From GYS-P2D sp964414425 (GTDB lineage: Bacteria > Bacteroidota > Bacteroidia > Chitinophagales > Saprospiraceae), in assembly GCA_964414425.1 (NCBI GenBank), contig CAYPWL010000004.1, forward strand, positions 90,663 to 154,662: 64,000 bases of DNA. Direction: 5' to 3'. Shown piece by piece: positions 45,901 to 54,334 of this stretch. The stretch's first letter is position 1. Every line of letters begins with the position of its first letter. The position numbers and the translations under genes were made by a program. Under the pieces are notes generated by a model. That model was not told where the DNA came from. It was given only the letters and a program-made list of their open reading frames with translations, and did no database searches.

Positions 45901-46613
45901 AAAGGCATATGCGATACAGAGATCCAAAATGCCTCCACAGTCTGACCACTAAGCGTTCGTCCGCTAGCGTCTGTAATTGTACCCGATACCATTACGGGCC
46001 ATGTTTGTCCCTTCTCTTCGAACAATAAGTCTAAAGCGAACAGAGCTGCTTTACAGTTTAAAGTATCAAAAACGGTCTCTATTAATAGAAGATCTGCACC
46101 ACCATCCACTAAGCCTCTGGCCTGCTCTAAATAAGCACCAACAAGATCATCAAATGTAACGGCACGATACCCAGGATTATTGACATCAGGAGAGAGTGAT
46201 GCTGTCCGATTAGTTGGTCCGAGAGCTCCCGCCACGAAACGGGGCTTATCAGGACTTTGATACCCGCTTGTAGCTTCTTTAGCAATCTGTGCGCTCGCCT
46301 TGTTCATCTCATAGGCGAGATCAACCATGTCGTAGTCAGCCTGAGAGATGCTATTAGCGCTGAATGTGTTAGTCTCTATGATGTCAGCTCCCGCTTCGAG
46401 GTAAGCTTCATGAATCTCTTTAATTACTTTCGGTTGCGTAATAGATAGTGCTTCATTATTGCCCTTGATATCCATATGATAGCTAGCAAATCGCTCCCCT
46501 CGATAATCTGCCTCAGTTAACTTATACCGTTGAATCATGGTACCCATGGCACCATCCAGCACTAAAATCTTGTCCGCTAAAACCTCTCTTATATCTATAT
46601 TATTGGTACTCAA
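42945..46613 (-). CDS. metH: Cobalamin-dependent methionine synthase, full length
   Basis: 1222 residues, all four modules present. Homocysteine domain: zinc Cys in VGLNCALG and GGCCGTTPDH. Pterin domain: NFINVGERTNVTGS. Cobalamin cap and Rossmann domain: cobalt-ligand His755 in DVHDIGKN. C-terminal AdoMet reactivation domain: RPAPGYPACPDHT. It methylates homocysteine from methyltetrahydrofolate. Some Bacteroidota split MetH in two; here it is one chain. The start is TTG, forming a TTGA overlap with the Wzi-like stop. No cobalamin riboswitch is expected, as the gene is internal to a run of envelope genes. Confidence 0.98.
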   Translation of the reverse strand: MSTNNIDIREVLADKILVLDGAMGTMIQRYKLTEADYRGERFASYHMDIKGNNEALSITQPKVIKEIHEAYLEAGADIIETNTFSANSISQADYDMVDLAYEMNKASAQIAKEATSGYQSPDKPRFVAGALGPTNRTASLSPDVNNPGYRAVTFDDLVGAYLEQARGLVDGGADLLLIETVFDTLNCKAALFALDLLFEEKGQTWPVMVSGTITDASGRTLSGQTVEAFWISVSHMPLLSVGLNCALGSKELTPFLKDLANIATCPVSAYPNAGLPNELGEYDQGASEMGQYIRDFAATGLVNIIGGCCGTTPDHIKAMADNVIGIPPRTYDTESKYSMYSGLEPLIVRDNINFINVGERTNVTGSRKFARLIKEGNYDEALTVAQHQVEGGAQIIDVNMDEGLLDSEKEMTEFLNLMMAEPEIAKLPVMIDSSKFEVIEQGLKCVQGKCIVNSISLKEGEEIFIQHAKTVRRYGAAAVVMAFDEEGQADTTERKVEICVRAYDILVNTVGFNPNDIIFDPNIFAVATGLEEHNEYAMNFIDATEQIKARCPGVKISGGVSNISFSFRGNNRVREAMHSVFLYHAIKKGMDMGIVNAGMMEIYDEIPSELRDLIEDVLFNRREDSTDRLISYAENVKGAGKSRVVDLSWRENPVSKRIEHALIKGITEYIDEDAQAAMTELNSPLKVIEGPLMDGMNVVGDLFGAGKMFLPQVVKSARVMKKAVAYLTPYIEEEKEGVIQTKGKILLATVKGDVHDIGKNIVGVVLACNNFEIIDLGVMVPANKILDEAVKQNVDIIGLSGLITPSLDEMVNVASMMEERGMKIPLLIGGATTSKTHTALKIEPVYNGPTVHVLDASRSVGVSTILSSSDEDNKSNYILDIRAEYDQVRTQRLKNTKKKDYLTLHQARDKKLKLDWDNYKPPVPKKLGVHMLLSYDINELVDYIDWTPFFSSWQLKGKYPQIFEDKTVGEEAKKLFNDAQAMLKQIVDESWLTANGVYGLFPAQQQNEDILITNPDNGKSYTLYGLRQQRKKNDKVPQLALADYIAPAGHGDDYIGAFAVTTGLNIEGKLKEFEVGHDDYNSILLKSLADRLAEAFAEKLHELVRTEYWGYSDEKLSNEELVKEKYQGIRPAPGYPACPDHTQKETIFDLLDVEANTGISLTESLAMYPAASVSGYYLSHPSSKYFGLGQIELDQVEAYANRKGVSVQEAEKFLFPSLNYKD

Positions 46614-48301
46614 TAGTCTATCTCTTTTCTATAAACATTAGCTCTAATCCCAAAGCTGGCATAGTTAGTAGTCTGATTAAAGACTTGTTCTAGACTGCTC
46701 TGATTGCGGTGCAAATATCGCAAATCAATATAGTAACCGCTGAAGACTTCATAAGTAAGACCTATTTCAAACAAGCTTATGTCAATTGGTGTGCCTTGAC
46801 CAGTAAAATTTCCGAATTCGGATTGGCGTGAATCATTGTTGAGCAAAAAGTCAAAGCCGATATTATTATTAAGGTCATCACCATATGAAGTCCTAATAAA
46901 TCGCCCATCAATCGTGACTGCAGGATGTGGCTGATATTGCAAGAGTAAGATGAGTTCTTTAAAGTTAGCTCCAAGAGGATGGGCCAAAGCCTGATTAAAA
47001 TGACTGAAGCTAGTCAGGACATTTCCATTAGCATCGGCGACTCGGTGCGAATAGGTAAAGGGTCGAGCTGTATTATATTCTAACTGTAGATCTAATGTAT
47101 TGATGCCTAGTAGATCAAAATGCTTCAAGCCCAACTGATAAGCAACCTTGTTAGCCCACCAACCATTGCCAGCAAAAACTTGGTCGGTTCTAAACTCGTC
47201 AACTAATAACTGACCATATAGCTTAGTGCCATTAATGGGGATGTAGGATGCATTCAGACCAATCAAGACATTATCTGGGCTGTCTAAAAACTGTTCTATA
47301 GATCTATATAAGATGACTGGATTGAGATATTGCCATTCAAATTGATTGTTGCGACTAAACACGACCGTCTCAAATATTCCTATACTAAATCTTGGCGAAG
47401 CCTTAAAATTCAGATAATGTGCTACCATGTATTTCTTGGGCAGCAAATTATCACCAATGTTATCTGCGGTGCTGATAGGTGATAGCTCGGTGAATAGATT
47501 CTGATAGTGAAACTTCCAAACATTAGTACTCAACTTGAGATAGAAGTAATTGTGGCTATAATCACTCAGTAATAGTGACCGATATCCATCTCCGATAAAA
47601 TTGTTGCCGTATCCAAGTTGCAGATCAACAGAAGGAGAGATCTTAAGACCAGTATAAGCTTGAGCATTGAGAAAATCAAAACCCTGAAATGAGTTAAGCA
47701 CACCGCTCTCAAATGACTTAAAAAACCCTTGTCCAGGGATTGCATTCCATCGGTTGATACGACTATTTACATGAGGTAGAAACTCCCTCTGATTTTCATA
47801 GATTGAACTATAGAAATAGATCTTTTGATCGATGGAGCCTCTCAGTTTTACGCCACGTGTATTTTGATAGATGGCATTTCCATCATTATTGCCAACAGTT
47901 AGATGCAAAACGGGATTGACTCGAAGTTCAAAATTATCTGTGCTGACAGAAAAAAACTGTTGAGGCGTCTTATAGAAGGAATTAAAAATGCCCGTACTCA
48001 CCTCTTGAGTTACTGCAACTGAGTCACTCAGAAAAGGGATTATCTCGTCATAATCCGCGATAAACCGTTGGATTCCTCTCTGATCAATGGATCGAAAAGA
48101 ATTAACGGAATCGATAGTACCTAAAAGCTGAATGGGATCAGCATACCTGACTGAACTATGTGCAAAATATCTATCAGGATAAATACTATTGATGCGCTCA
48201 AGTGAATGGAAGTGAACAGGATTGTAATCAAGAAAACTCACTTGTGCCCATAAGCCTGGTGACAGACAGATGAGAAGTAAAATGTACAGATTTTTGATCA
48301 C
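46610..48301 (-). CDS. Wzi/RemB-like outer-membrane protein (capsule assembly or gliding-associated)
   Basis: 563 residues. A signal peptide (LYILLLICLSPGLWAQ) precedes a large beta-barrel with alternating aromatic strands. The segment GYGNNFIGDGYRSLLLSD is characteristic of Wzi-type capsule-assembly proteins and of the Flavobacterium gliding protein RemB. Wzi acts as an outer-membrane lectin or anchor for polysaccharide. Its position close to wzz and the sulfated-polysaccharide genes supports a role in polymer attachment; RemB-like motility is an alternative. The start is GTG (GTGA overlap with the lpxK stop). Confidence 0.8.
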   Translation of the reverse strand: MIKNLYILLLICLSPGLWAQVSFLDYNPVHFHSLERINSIYPDRYFAHSSVRYADPIQLLGTIDSVNSFRSIDQRGIQRFIADYDEIIPFLSDSVAVTQEVSTGIFNSFYKTPQQFFSVSTDNFELRVNPVLHLTVGNNDGNAIYQNTRGVKLRGSIDQKIYFYSSIYENQREFLPHVNSRINRWNAIPGQGFFKSFESGVLNSFQGFDFLNAQAYTGLKISPSVDLQLGYGNNFIGDGYRSLLLSDYSHNYFYLKLSTNVWKFHYQNLFTELSPISTADNIGDNLLPKKYMVAHYLNFKASPRFSIGIFETVVFSRNNQFEWQYLNPVILYRSIEQFLDSPDNVLIGLNASYIPINGTKLYGQLLVDEFRTDQVFAGNGWWANKVAYQLGLKHFDLLGINTLDLQLEYNTARPFTYSHRVADANGNVLTSFSHFNQALAHPLGANFKELILLLQYQPHPAVTIDGRFIRTSYGDDLNNNIGFDFLLNNDSRQSEFGNFTGQGTPIDISLFEIGLTYEVFSGYYIDLRYLHRNQSSLEQVFNQTTNYASFGIRANVYRKEIDY

Positions 48302-49362
48302 ACGGTAAAGTTAAGCAGGTAGTCTTGTATCTCACGGTCAAAGGTCTCAGAGTCGTCGTGCAGAAACGCTACCTGTATCGGCAAAACGTATATGTCAATA
48401 TTATATTTGATGAGATACTCATAATGCAGTCCAAGTCTCGTAGCATCTTTCTCAGTTGTAATGATGACGGCTTTTTGGTCCTTTAATTCATTATAGGTTG
48501 CTGCAATATTGGAGACTTCATGTGGGCTGAAATAGTGATGATCTTCAAATGTGAATGAACTTACTGTAGGTACTTGACTATCTATATACTCCATCAGATA
48601 ATCTATAGATGCAATTGCGGTAACTAAGATGGCAGTATCATAGTTATTGAGTGTTATCCTACTGCCGTTAAATATGTGATAAGGGCTGTGATATCGATAC
48701 TTCGAAAAGTAAATGTTTTGGTGTTGTTCGGGTTTAATATTATTGATCATTGCTTGGCGTTCATCATCACTGATTGCACTAGGACATTTAGTAATGATGA
48801 TAATGTCTGCCCGTGAAGCTCCTTGAGGCCACTCTCTGAGTCTCCCTGATGGCAAAAGGAAATCATCATAGTAGGGTTTGCTATAGTCAGTGAGCAGGAT
48901 GTTAAGCCCAGCAGTTACGCTTCGATGTTGATAACTATCATCGAGAATTAGCGCTTGGATATTAGGCTGTTGAGATAGCATCTGTGGGATTCCTATAGAA
49001 CGACTTTCTGACACAGCAACACTGATATTAGGGTATTTCATGGAGTACTGTTTCGGCTCATCTCCTACTGTTACAGCAGTGTCGTTCTTGTTAACGAGGC
49101 GATATCCTTTAGTCTTTCGATTGTATCCCCGACTCAAGACACCTACGTTTAGGTAGGGTTGGAGCAGTGCAATCAGATATTCTACATGGGGTGTCTTACC
49201 TGATCCTCCGACAGCAAGATTGCCCACTCCGATTACTGGAATATTAAATTGGATCGAACGAAGTAGACGTGTCTGATATAGTAAGTCCCTGATTAGGACC
49301 CCAAGTCCAAACAGCAATGAAAAAGGGAGTAAAAGACCTTTTATTAGATATTCTCTAAGCAC
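48298..49362 (-). CDS. lpxK: Tetraacyldisaccharide 4'-kinase (lipid A synthesis)
   Basis: 354 residues. N-terminal membrane-associated helix (LLLPFSLLFGLGVLIRDLLY), Walker A GGSGKTP (residues 52-58), LSRGYNRKTKG, VGDEPKQY and LDDSYQHRSV with the catalytic Asp region. It phosphorylates the 4' position of the lipid A disaccharide. The start is GTG, with an 8-base overlap with the end of the DUF2851 gene. No other lipid A genes are nearby. Confidence 0.95.
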   Translation of the reverse strand: MLREYLIKGLLLPFSLLFGLGVLIRDLLYQTRLLRSIQFNIPVIGVGNLAVGGSGKTPHVEYLIALLQPYLNVGVLSRGYNRKTKGYRLVNKNDTAVTVGDEPKQYSMKYPNISVAVSESRSIGIPQMLSQQPNIQALILDDSYQHRSVTAGLNILLTDYSKPYYDDFLLPSGRLREWPQGASRADIIIITKCPSAISDDERQAMINNIKPEQHQNIYFSKYRYHSPYHIFNGSRITLNNYDTAILVTAIASIDYLMEYIDSQVPTVSSFTFEDHHYFSPHEVSNIAATYNELKDQKAVIITTEKDATRLGLHYEYLIKYNIDIYVLPIQVAFLHDDSETFDREIQDYLLNFTV

Positions 49363-50647
49363 TTTGCAATAGTTTGAATACTTGATGCCCTATGGAGCAT
49401 TGTAAGCACATTTTCTGATCACAGTATCTTTTCTTGAGATGGAGTAATGCTTGACTTGTTGCGGCAGATTCTGATACTACATTAAGCTCTTTCCATTTTT
49501 TAATGACGGAATTTTTCTCACTCGGTATTTCTTCTAATATCTCGACGGCTTTCGCCTTAAGATCGTCACTGTCTTGATAGATGCCATAGGCATATTTGAG
49601 AGGTGCTACTGCATTGATGATTATGGAGTTGATCTTATCAGTTCCGAGAGACTTTTTAATAGGCTTGGCATCTCCGTCAAATCGATAGTGTTCATGCCAA
49701 AATCCATCATCGAGAGTCACTTGGAGGTTATTGATGATGGCCTTATTATCACTTTCAAATAACAGGGTGTCGAGTCGCGCTATATCAGATAAGAGTTTAG
49801 CCGCTTGTGCTAATCTGATCGTCGGAAATCCAGAAGGCCTCATCCGCATAAACTTCCATTCGGAAGCTCTCATCTGCACGAGCTTATATTTCTGTTGATA
49901 GAACTGGTAATGTGATTTTAGTTTTTCTACATACTTGTGCTCTTCTTGAGCATTAAGTAATCCGGCGGAACCGAAGAGCAAACCTTCGATTTCTTCTATA
50001 GAGTCTCTATGCTTACTTACTATACCATAGGGAACTAATTGACCCAGTCTGAGGAATGAATCAGCATTTACACTCAAGCCAATACTCCATAGTAAACGTT
50101 GATAGATGGTTTCTATCCAGTTGTCTCCATTCAATTTGAGTTGCTCCAGGACAGTTTGCGCTTTTATAGTTAGGCGTTCTGCTAGGATCTTATCTAAAGT
50201 TACGGACTTAGTGATCTCATTAATATCAGGGATCCATGACTGACATGGTATCCAGTTCTTGTTGCTATTGAGCAGGTGATATGCGTTATATGAGGATTGG
50301 CTAATTCTTGATTTGAGCTCAAGAGTCGGCACGGGTTGGTCTCCTATTACTATGGTTTTGTCATGTTGTAGTACAACATGGAGTACTACATTTTGATAGG
50401 CCTCATCTGTCGAATGCTTGTGCTTGTCCCAATCAGAAGAGTTTATATGCATCTCAATATGCCCATGCCAAGTCATATCGCCGATCCTCACAGAGCCATT
50501 TAAAAAATCTGGGCCGGAATTAGTATTATAAAAGCCGAAGTTCAATATTTCTACCTTCTCTCCTGAAGTAAGGATAAGATCGTGGAGGTCAAAATTCTTT
50601 AATCTCCATATGTAGTGTAGGAAATCCTCTGATATATTGTTGTTCAC
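49355..50647 (-). CDS. DUF2851 family protein
   Basis: 430 residues. The N-terminus has the family pattern EDFLHYIWRLKNFD and GFYNTNSGPDFLNGSVRIG, followed by TWHGHIEMHINSSDW and YQNVVLHVVL, consistent with a conserved beta domain. The C-terminal half is helical and ends in a Cys pattern (KRYCDQKMCLQCSIGH). No signal peptide. The family is restricted mainly to Bacteroidota and is uncharacterised. The start is GTG immediately after the folA stop. Confidence 0.9.
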   Translation of the reverse strand: MNNNISEDFLHYIWRLKNFDLHDLILTSGEKVEILNFGFYNTNSGPDFLNGSVRIGDMTWHGHIEMHINSSDWDKHKHSTDEAYQNVVLHVVLQHDKTIVIGDQPVPTLELKSRISQSSYNAYHLLNSNKNWIPCQSWIPDINEITKSVTLDKILAERLTIKAQTVLEQLKLNGDNWIETIYQRLLWSIGLSVNADSFLRLGQLVPYGIVSKHRDSIEEIEGLLFGSAGLLNAQEEHKYVEKLKSHYQFYQQKYKLVQMRASEWKFMRMRPSGFPTIRLAQAAKLLSDIARLDTLLFESDNKAIINNLQVTLDDGFWHEHYRFDGDAKPIKKSLGTDKINSIIINAVAPLKYAYGIYQDSDDLKAKAVEILEEIPSEKNSVIKKWKELNVVSESAATSQALLHLKKRYCDQKMCLQCSIGHQVFKLLQSA

Positions 50648-51142
50648 TTACAAGCCTCTTTCATATATCTTAAAGGTATATGAATATTGGTTTTTTTCGT
50701 CTGCCTTATGGTGCTCATCAAACGCAAGTTTGAACTGATCATAATTAACCTCAGGAAAATATGTATCTCCCTCGGGCTCCGCATCTACCTCGGTGAGATA
50801 TAGTCGTTGCCATAAATCTTGCGTCTGGGAGTAGATAATCCCTCCCCCGAGGATAAACACCTCGTCCTCTCCCTCCTGATGAGCATATGCTAAGGCTTCG
50901 TCGATGCTGTGCTTGACTACTATATTGCTGTGGAAGTAAGATTGATCACGAGTGATTACTACATGAACCCTGTTGGGCAATATTCCAGGCAGGGATTCAA
51001 AAGACTTACGACCCATGATGACATGTCTGTTGAGGGTTTTGTTTTTAAACCATTTAAGATCACCAGGAAGGTGCCAAGGCAGGTCGTTGTCTTTTCCGAT
51101 TATGTTGTTTTTTGCTTTGGCGACGATTGCGGAGATGATCAC
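50648..51142 (-). CDS. folA: Dihydrofolate reductase
   Basis: 164 residues, normal for bacterial DHFR. IISAIVAKAKNNIIGKDNDLPWHLPGDLKWFK contains the folate and Met20-loop region in pieces, followed by HVIMGRKSFESLP, VVITRD, EVFILGGGIIYSQ and a C-terminal FKIYERG. It reduces dihydrofolate to tetrahydrofolate with NADPH. The start is GTG; no ATG precedes the conserved first strand. It lies 9 bases downstream of mrdA, where rodA is often found. Confidence 0.96.
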   Translation of the reverse strand: MIISAIVAKAKNNIIGKDNDLPWHLPGDLKWFKNKTLNRHVIMGRKSFESLPGILPNRVHVVITRDQSYFHSNIVVKHSIDEALAYAHQEGEDEVFILGGGIIYSQTQDLWQRLYLTEVDAEPEGDTYFPEVNYDQFKLAFDEHHKADEKNQYSYTFKIYERGL

Positions 51143-51151
51143 GGACTAAAT

Positions 51152-52996
51152 TTATTGAAGTGTTATTAAATCTGCAGCTAAGATACTTTGTTCAACAGGC
51201 AAGCGTCTCTTGGAGATCTCTTTATTGATGTATTTCTCAATGAGTAACCCAGAGATCGGAGCAGCATAGGTTCCTCCGCCACCTGCATTTTCGATGAATA
51301 CGGCAACAGCGATTTTGGGATCTTCTACTGGAGCAAATGCAAAGAATACAGAGTGATCTACTCCCTGAGGATTCTGCGAAGTTCCCGTTTTACCAGCTAT
51401 GGAGATACCCTTTGAAGAAGCTCGAAAGCCTGAACCTGCCGACACAACTTTCTCCATGCCTTCAATAACAGGCTCGAAGATGATCGAGTCTACCCCGACG
51501 CTTTGCTTTTCTCTGTACTTGTTCTCGATAGGACGGTTGCTAACATCTCTGATAAGATGAGGTATATAGTAGTAACCACGATTAGCAATTATGGCGGCGA
51601 GATTGGCCATTTGGACCGTGGTAAGTTGGAGCTCACCCTGACCGATACCGAGAGATAGGATGTACGTTGATCGCCAGCACTGATCGCATTTATATTGTTC
51701 ATTATAGTAGCTGGTAGTTGGGATAAATCCATCAATCTCCTCTCTTAAGTCCATACCTAACTTACTACCAAGACCAAAACGCTCAAGATATTCATTAAGC
51801 AAATCCAGGCCTTTTCCTGGGGTTCTATACCCATAATGATTGATAAAATCACGCATCATCTGATAGAAGTAGGTATTGCACGAATATTGCAAAGCAGTCT
51901 GCAGATTATATGGGTGGGGATGATCCCGACATCCTTGTATGAACCCCTTCTTCTCATTTATTACGTACTCGCCCGAACAATGCATTGACTTAGTTGGATA
52001 GGTGATCCCCTCTTGCATAGCGATTAGTCCCAAGATAGGTTTGAATATTGATCCTGGAGGATATTTTGTTTGAACCGACCTGTCTAACAGAGGTCTCTGG
52101 AGTGTATCTGACAGTAGGCTGAGATAGGTATCTGACCGTTCCTTACCGAATGATAAGAGATTTGGATCATAACCTGGACTACTTGCCATAGTTAGGATTT
52201 CACCTGTCTTGGGTTCGATAGCTACTATACTTCCTCTCTTATTTTGCAGGAGCGTCTCAGCATATACTTGTAAATCGATATCGATGCTCGACGTGAGCCT
52301 AAGTCCGCTCTGTGCAGTTGAGTCATTGTCTCCATATTCATATTTTTCAAGCTCCTTTCCAAAGTTGTCTTTGAGGAGGTACTCTACGCCCTTTACTCCT
52401 CGCAACTCTGCATCATAATATCCCTCTAGACCATTCGCACCTTTGGTATCACCGATTTCGTATTGATCATACGAAGCAATCTCTCTTGGATTTACTTCAT
52501 TTACATAGCCCAATACATGACCAGCTGCTGCGTATGGGTAGGACCTCCTACTCTTGATGACGGGATAAAATCCAGGAAACTTATGTAAGTGCTCTTGAAA
52601 TTGAGAATAGATTAATGGACTAATATTGTCGAGTAAGGTAATAGGAAGGTGCTTGTGAAAATATCTTCTACCTCGGACAATCTCGAGCGCTTGGTCGTAC
52701 TCGACAGGCTCAATATTCAATAATTCACAAAAACGGGCCCTATCAAAATCAGGTAATATCTCATTATAGATAATCTCGAGTTGATACGTGGGCTCATTGA
52801 CCACCATGAGCTTATCATTGCGATCGACAATAACGCCTCTGGAAGGCCTGATGGTCTTCTTTACAAGAGTTCGGTTCTCAGCTCGTAGACTATAATCACT
52901 ATCGATCACTTGATGATCGAACAGATTGGCGATTAGCACTCCAGAACCTAAGAAAAACAGGACTAATATTATCCTATATCGCTCTTTGTACTCCAT
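51152..52996 (-). CDS. mrdA: Penicillin-binding protein 2 (elongasome transpeptidase)
   Basis: 614 residues. One N-terminal membrane helix (IILVLFFLGSGVLIANLF), a PBP dimerisation domain (RPSRGVIVDRNDKLM), and a transpeptidase domain with Ser316-x-x-Lys319 (GSIFKP), Ser372-Cys-Asn374 and Lys536-Thr-Gly. It cross-links side-wall peptidoglycan during elongation. It follows mreD by 18 bases, so the mreBCD-mrdA order is intact. Confidence 0.97.
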   Translation of the reverse strand: MEYKERYRIILVLFFLGSGVLIANLFDHQVIDSDYSLRAENRTLVKKTIRPSRGVIVDRNDKLMVVNEPTYQLEIIYNEILPDFDRARFCELLNIEPVEYDQALEIVRGRRYFHKHLPITLLDNISPLIYSQFQEHLHKFPGFYPVIKSRRSYPYAAAGHVLGYVNEVNPREIASYDQYEIGDTKGANGLEGYYDAELRGVKGVEYLLKDNFGKELEKYEYGDNDSTAQSGLRLTSSIDIDLQVYAETLLQNKRGSIVAIEPKTGEILTMASSPGYDPNLLSFGKERSDTYLSLLSDTLQRPLLDRSVQTKYPPGSIFKPILGLIAMQEGITYPTKSMHCSGEYVINEKKGFIQGCRDHPHPYNLQTALQYSCNTYFYQMMRDFINHYGYRTPGKGLDLLNEYLERFGLGSKLGMDLREEIDGFIPTTSYYNEQYKCDQCWRSTYILSLGIGQGELQLTTVQMANLAAIIANRGYYYIPHLIRDVSNRPIENKYREKQSVGVDSIIFEPVIEGMEKVVSAGSGFRASSKGISIAGKTGTSQNPQGVDHSVFFAFAPVEDPKIAVAVFIENAGGGGTYAAPISGLLIEKYINKEISKRRLPVEQSILAADLITLQ

Positions 52997-53014
52997 GTGA
53001 TAGAATGTACATAA

Positions 53015-53533
53015 CTATAGCCTAACGATCAACTGATAGAGGCAGATTATAAGATAAGAAGCTATAAAACTTATGATTGTATTCACAATGATCTTCACTA
53101 TAAATAACAACGAAAAAGAATCAATCGAAAAGTAAGTCAACAAATGTATAAAGAGCATAATGGCGCTATAAGAGAGAAACCAGCTTAATCCATAGTTGCT
53201 CGAATTAGGAGTATTGTCGGCACGGTATCCGCCCCGGGGCTCTAACAGTGCCAAAAGATAGGGCCTTAGAAATGCCACCAAGACTAATGCTGATGCATGA
53301 ACACCAAGGGATTGATAGAAATAATCAATGATCAATCCAATGCCAAATGCTACTACCAACACCGCACTTCTGGAAGTAGAAAGTGGTAAGAGTATGATGA
53401 TGAGTGGATAGATATAAATCGTCAAAGAAAAGTTACTGCCAAAGGGTATGGCAAAGTTGAGCAATAACAACACCTGAATAATCATCAGAATAGTTGCGTG
53501 TATAGATATGGATAATATGCTACTACTATTCAT
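53015..53533 (-). CDS. mreD: Rod shape-determining protein MreD
   Basis: 172 residues, hydrophobic, with about five membrane helices. FAIPFGSNFSLTIYIYPLII and a GIGLIIDYFYQSLGVHASAL segment (conserved Asp in a helix) fit MreD, an inner-membrane partner of MreC. Identification rests on topology and position between mreC (8-base overlap) and mrdA. Confidence 0.88.
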   Translation of the reverse strand: MNSSSILSISIHATILMIIQVLLLLNFAIPFGSNFSLTIYIYPLIIILLPLSTSRSAVLVVAFGIGLIIDYFYQSLGVHASALVLVAFLRPYLLALLEPRGGYRADNTPNSSNYGLSWFLSYSAIMLFIHLLTYFSIDSFSLLFIVKIIVNTIISFIASYLIICLYQLIVRL

Positions 53534-54332
53534 CCAAGGAGTTTATCTCATCAAAAGAAAGATTGTCGATGATCATCACATCATTAACCTTAGAAAAAGA
53601 AACACTTGGGGTAAGTTCTATCTTGAAGAACTCCCCAGATTTTTCTAATGACCAGTCTTTAACCATACCCACCATTATACCAGCTGGAAAAATCGTAGAA
53701 TATCCATTGGTAACAATACTATCGCCTATAGCGATGTCAGCGTGATTAGGAATACCATCAAGATTGAGAGCTTTATAAGACTGCCCAGACCATGATACTG
53801 TACCAAAGTAGTCTTGTCCTTTTAGTGTAGCACTGATTTTTAGGTCAATATTGAGGAGGCTCATCGCAGAACTATAGTTTTTACTCACACTTCTTATGAT
53901 TCCAACGACGCCGTCATAAGAGATAACCCCAAGATCAACTCTGACACTATCAATCGCTCCTTTGTTAATAATCATCCTATTGCGCGAAGAATGAATATTC
54001 TGACTCAAGACTTTTGCTGGGGTGATCGCATAATCAAAGTCCAAGTCTACGGGAGCATCTTGATTTTTGATTCTGTCAGAGAGTTGTATGATCTCTCTAA
54101 TGAGCGCTGCATTTTGCTCGGAGAGCGTTTCATTCTCTTTTTCTAAATCCAGAAGATTGTTAATTCTCGACGTCTGCGAGCGGATCTTCCCAGATAGTTG
54201 ACTCGCTGAGTTGGTAATAATTTGATTTTGAGACTGATTGTAGTTGACTACTAAGCTTAAGCATATAATCTCTAGCACGACGAACAATATGACATGAATG
54301 TACCGTTGTGCTAATCCAAAAACTGAAGTCAT
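53526..54332 (-). CDS. mreC: Rod shape-determining protein MreC
   Basis: 268 residues. One N-terminal membrane helix (VILFVVLEIICLSLVV), a coiled coil (about residues 48-88, NNLLDLEKENETLSEQNAAL) and a C-terminal beta-barrel pair with NRMIINKGAIDSVRVDLGVI and GVVGIIRSVSKN. It forms periplasmic filaments that activate the PBP2/RodA complex. It is 2 bases downstream of mreB. Confidence 0.93.
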   Translation of the reverse strand: MTSVFGLAQRYIHVILFVVLEIICLSLVVNYNQSQNQIITNSASQLSGKIRSQTSRINNLLDLEKENETLSEQNAALIREIIQLSDRIKNQDAPVDLDFDYAITPAKVLSQNIHSSRNRMIINKGAIDSVRVDLGVISYDGVVGIIRSVSKNYSSAMSLLNIDLKISATLKGQDYFGTVSWSGQSYKALNLDGIPNHADIAIGDSIVTNGYSTIFPAGIMVGMVKDWSLEKSGEFFKIELTPSVSFSKVNDVMIIDNLSFDEINSLDE

Positions 54333-54334
54333 TA

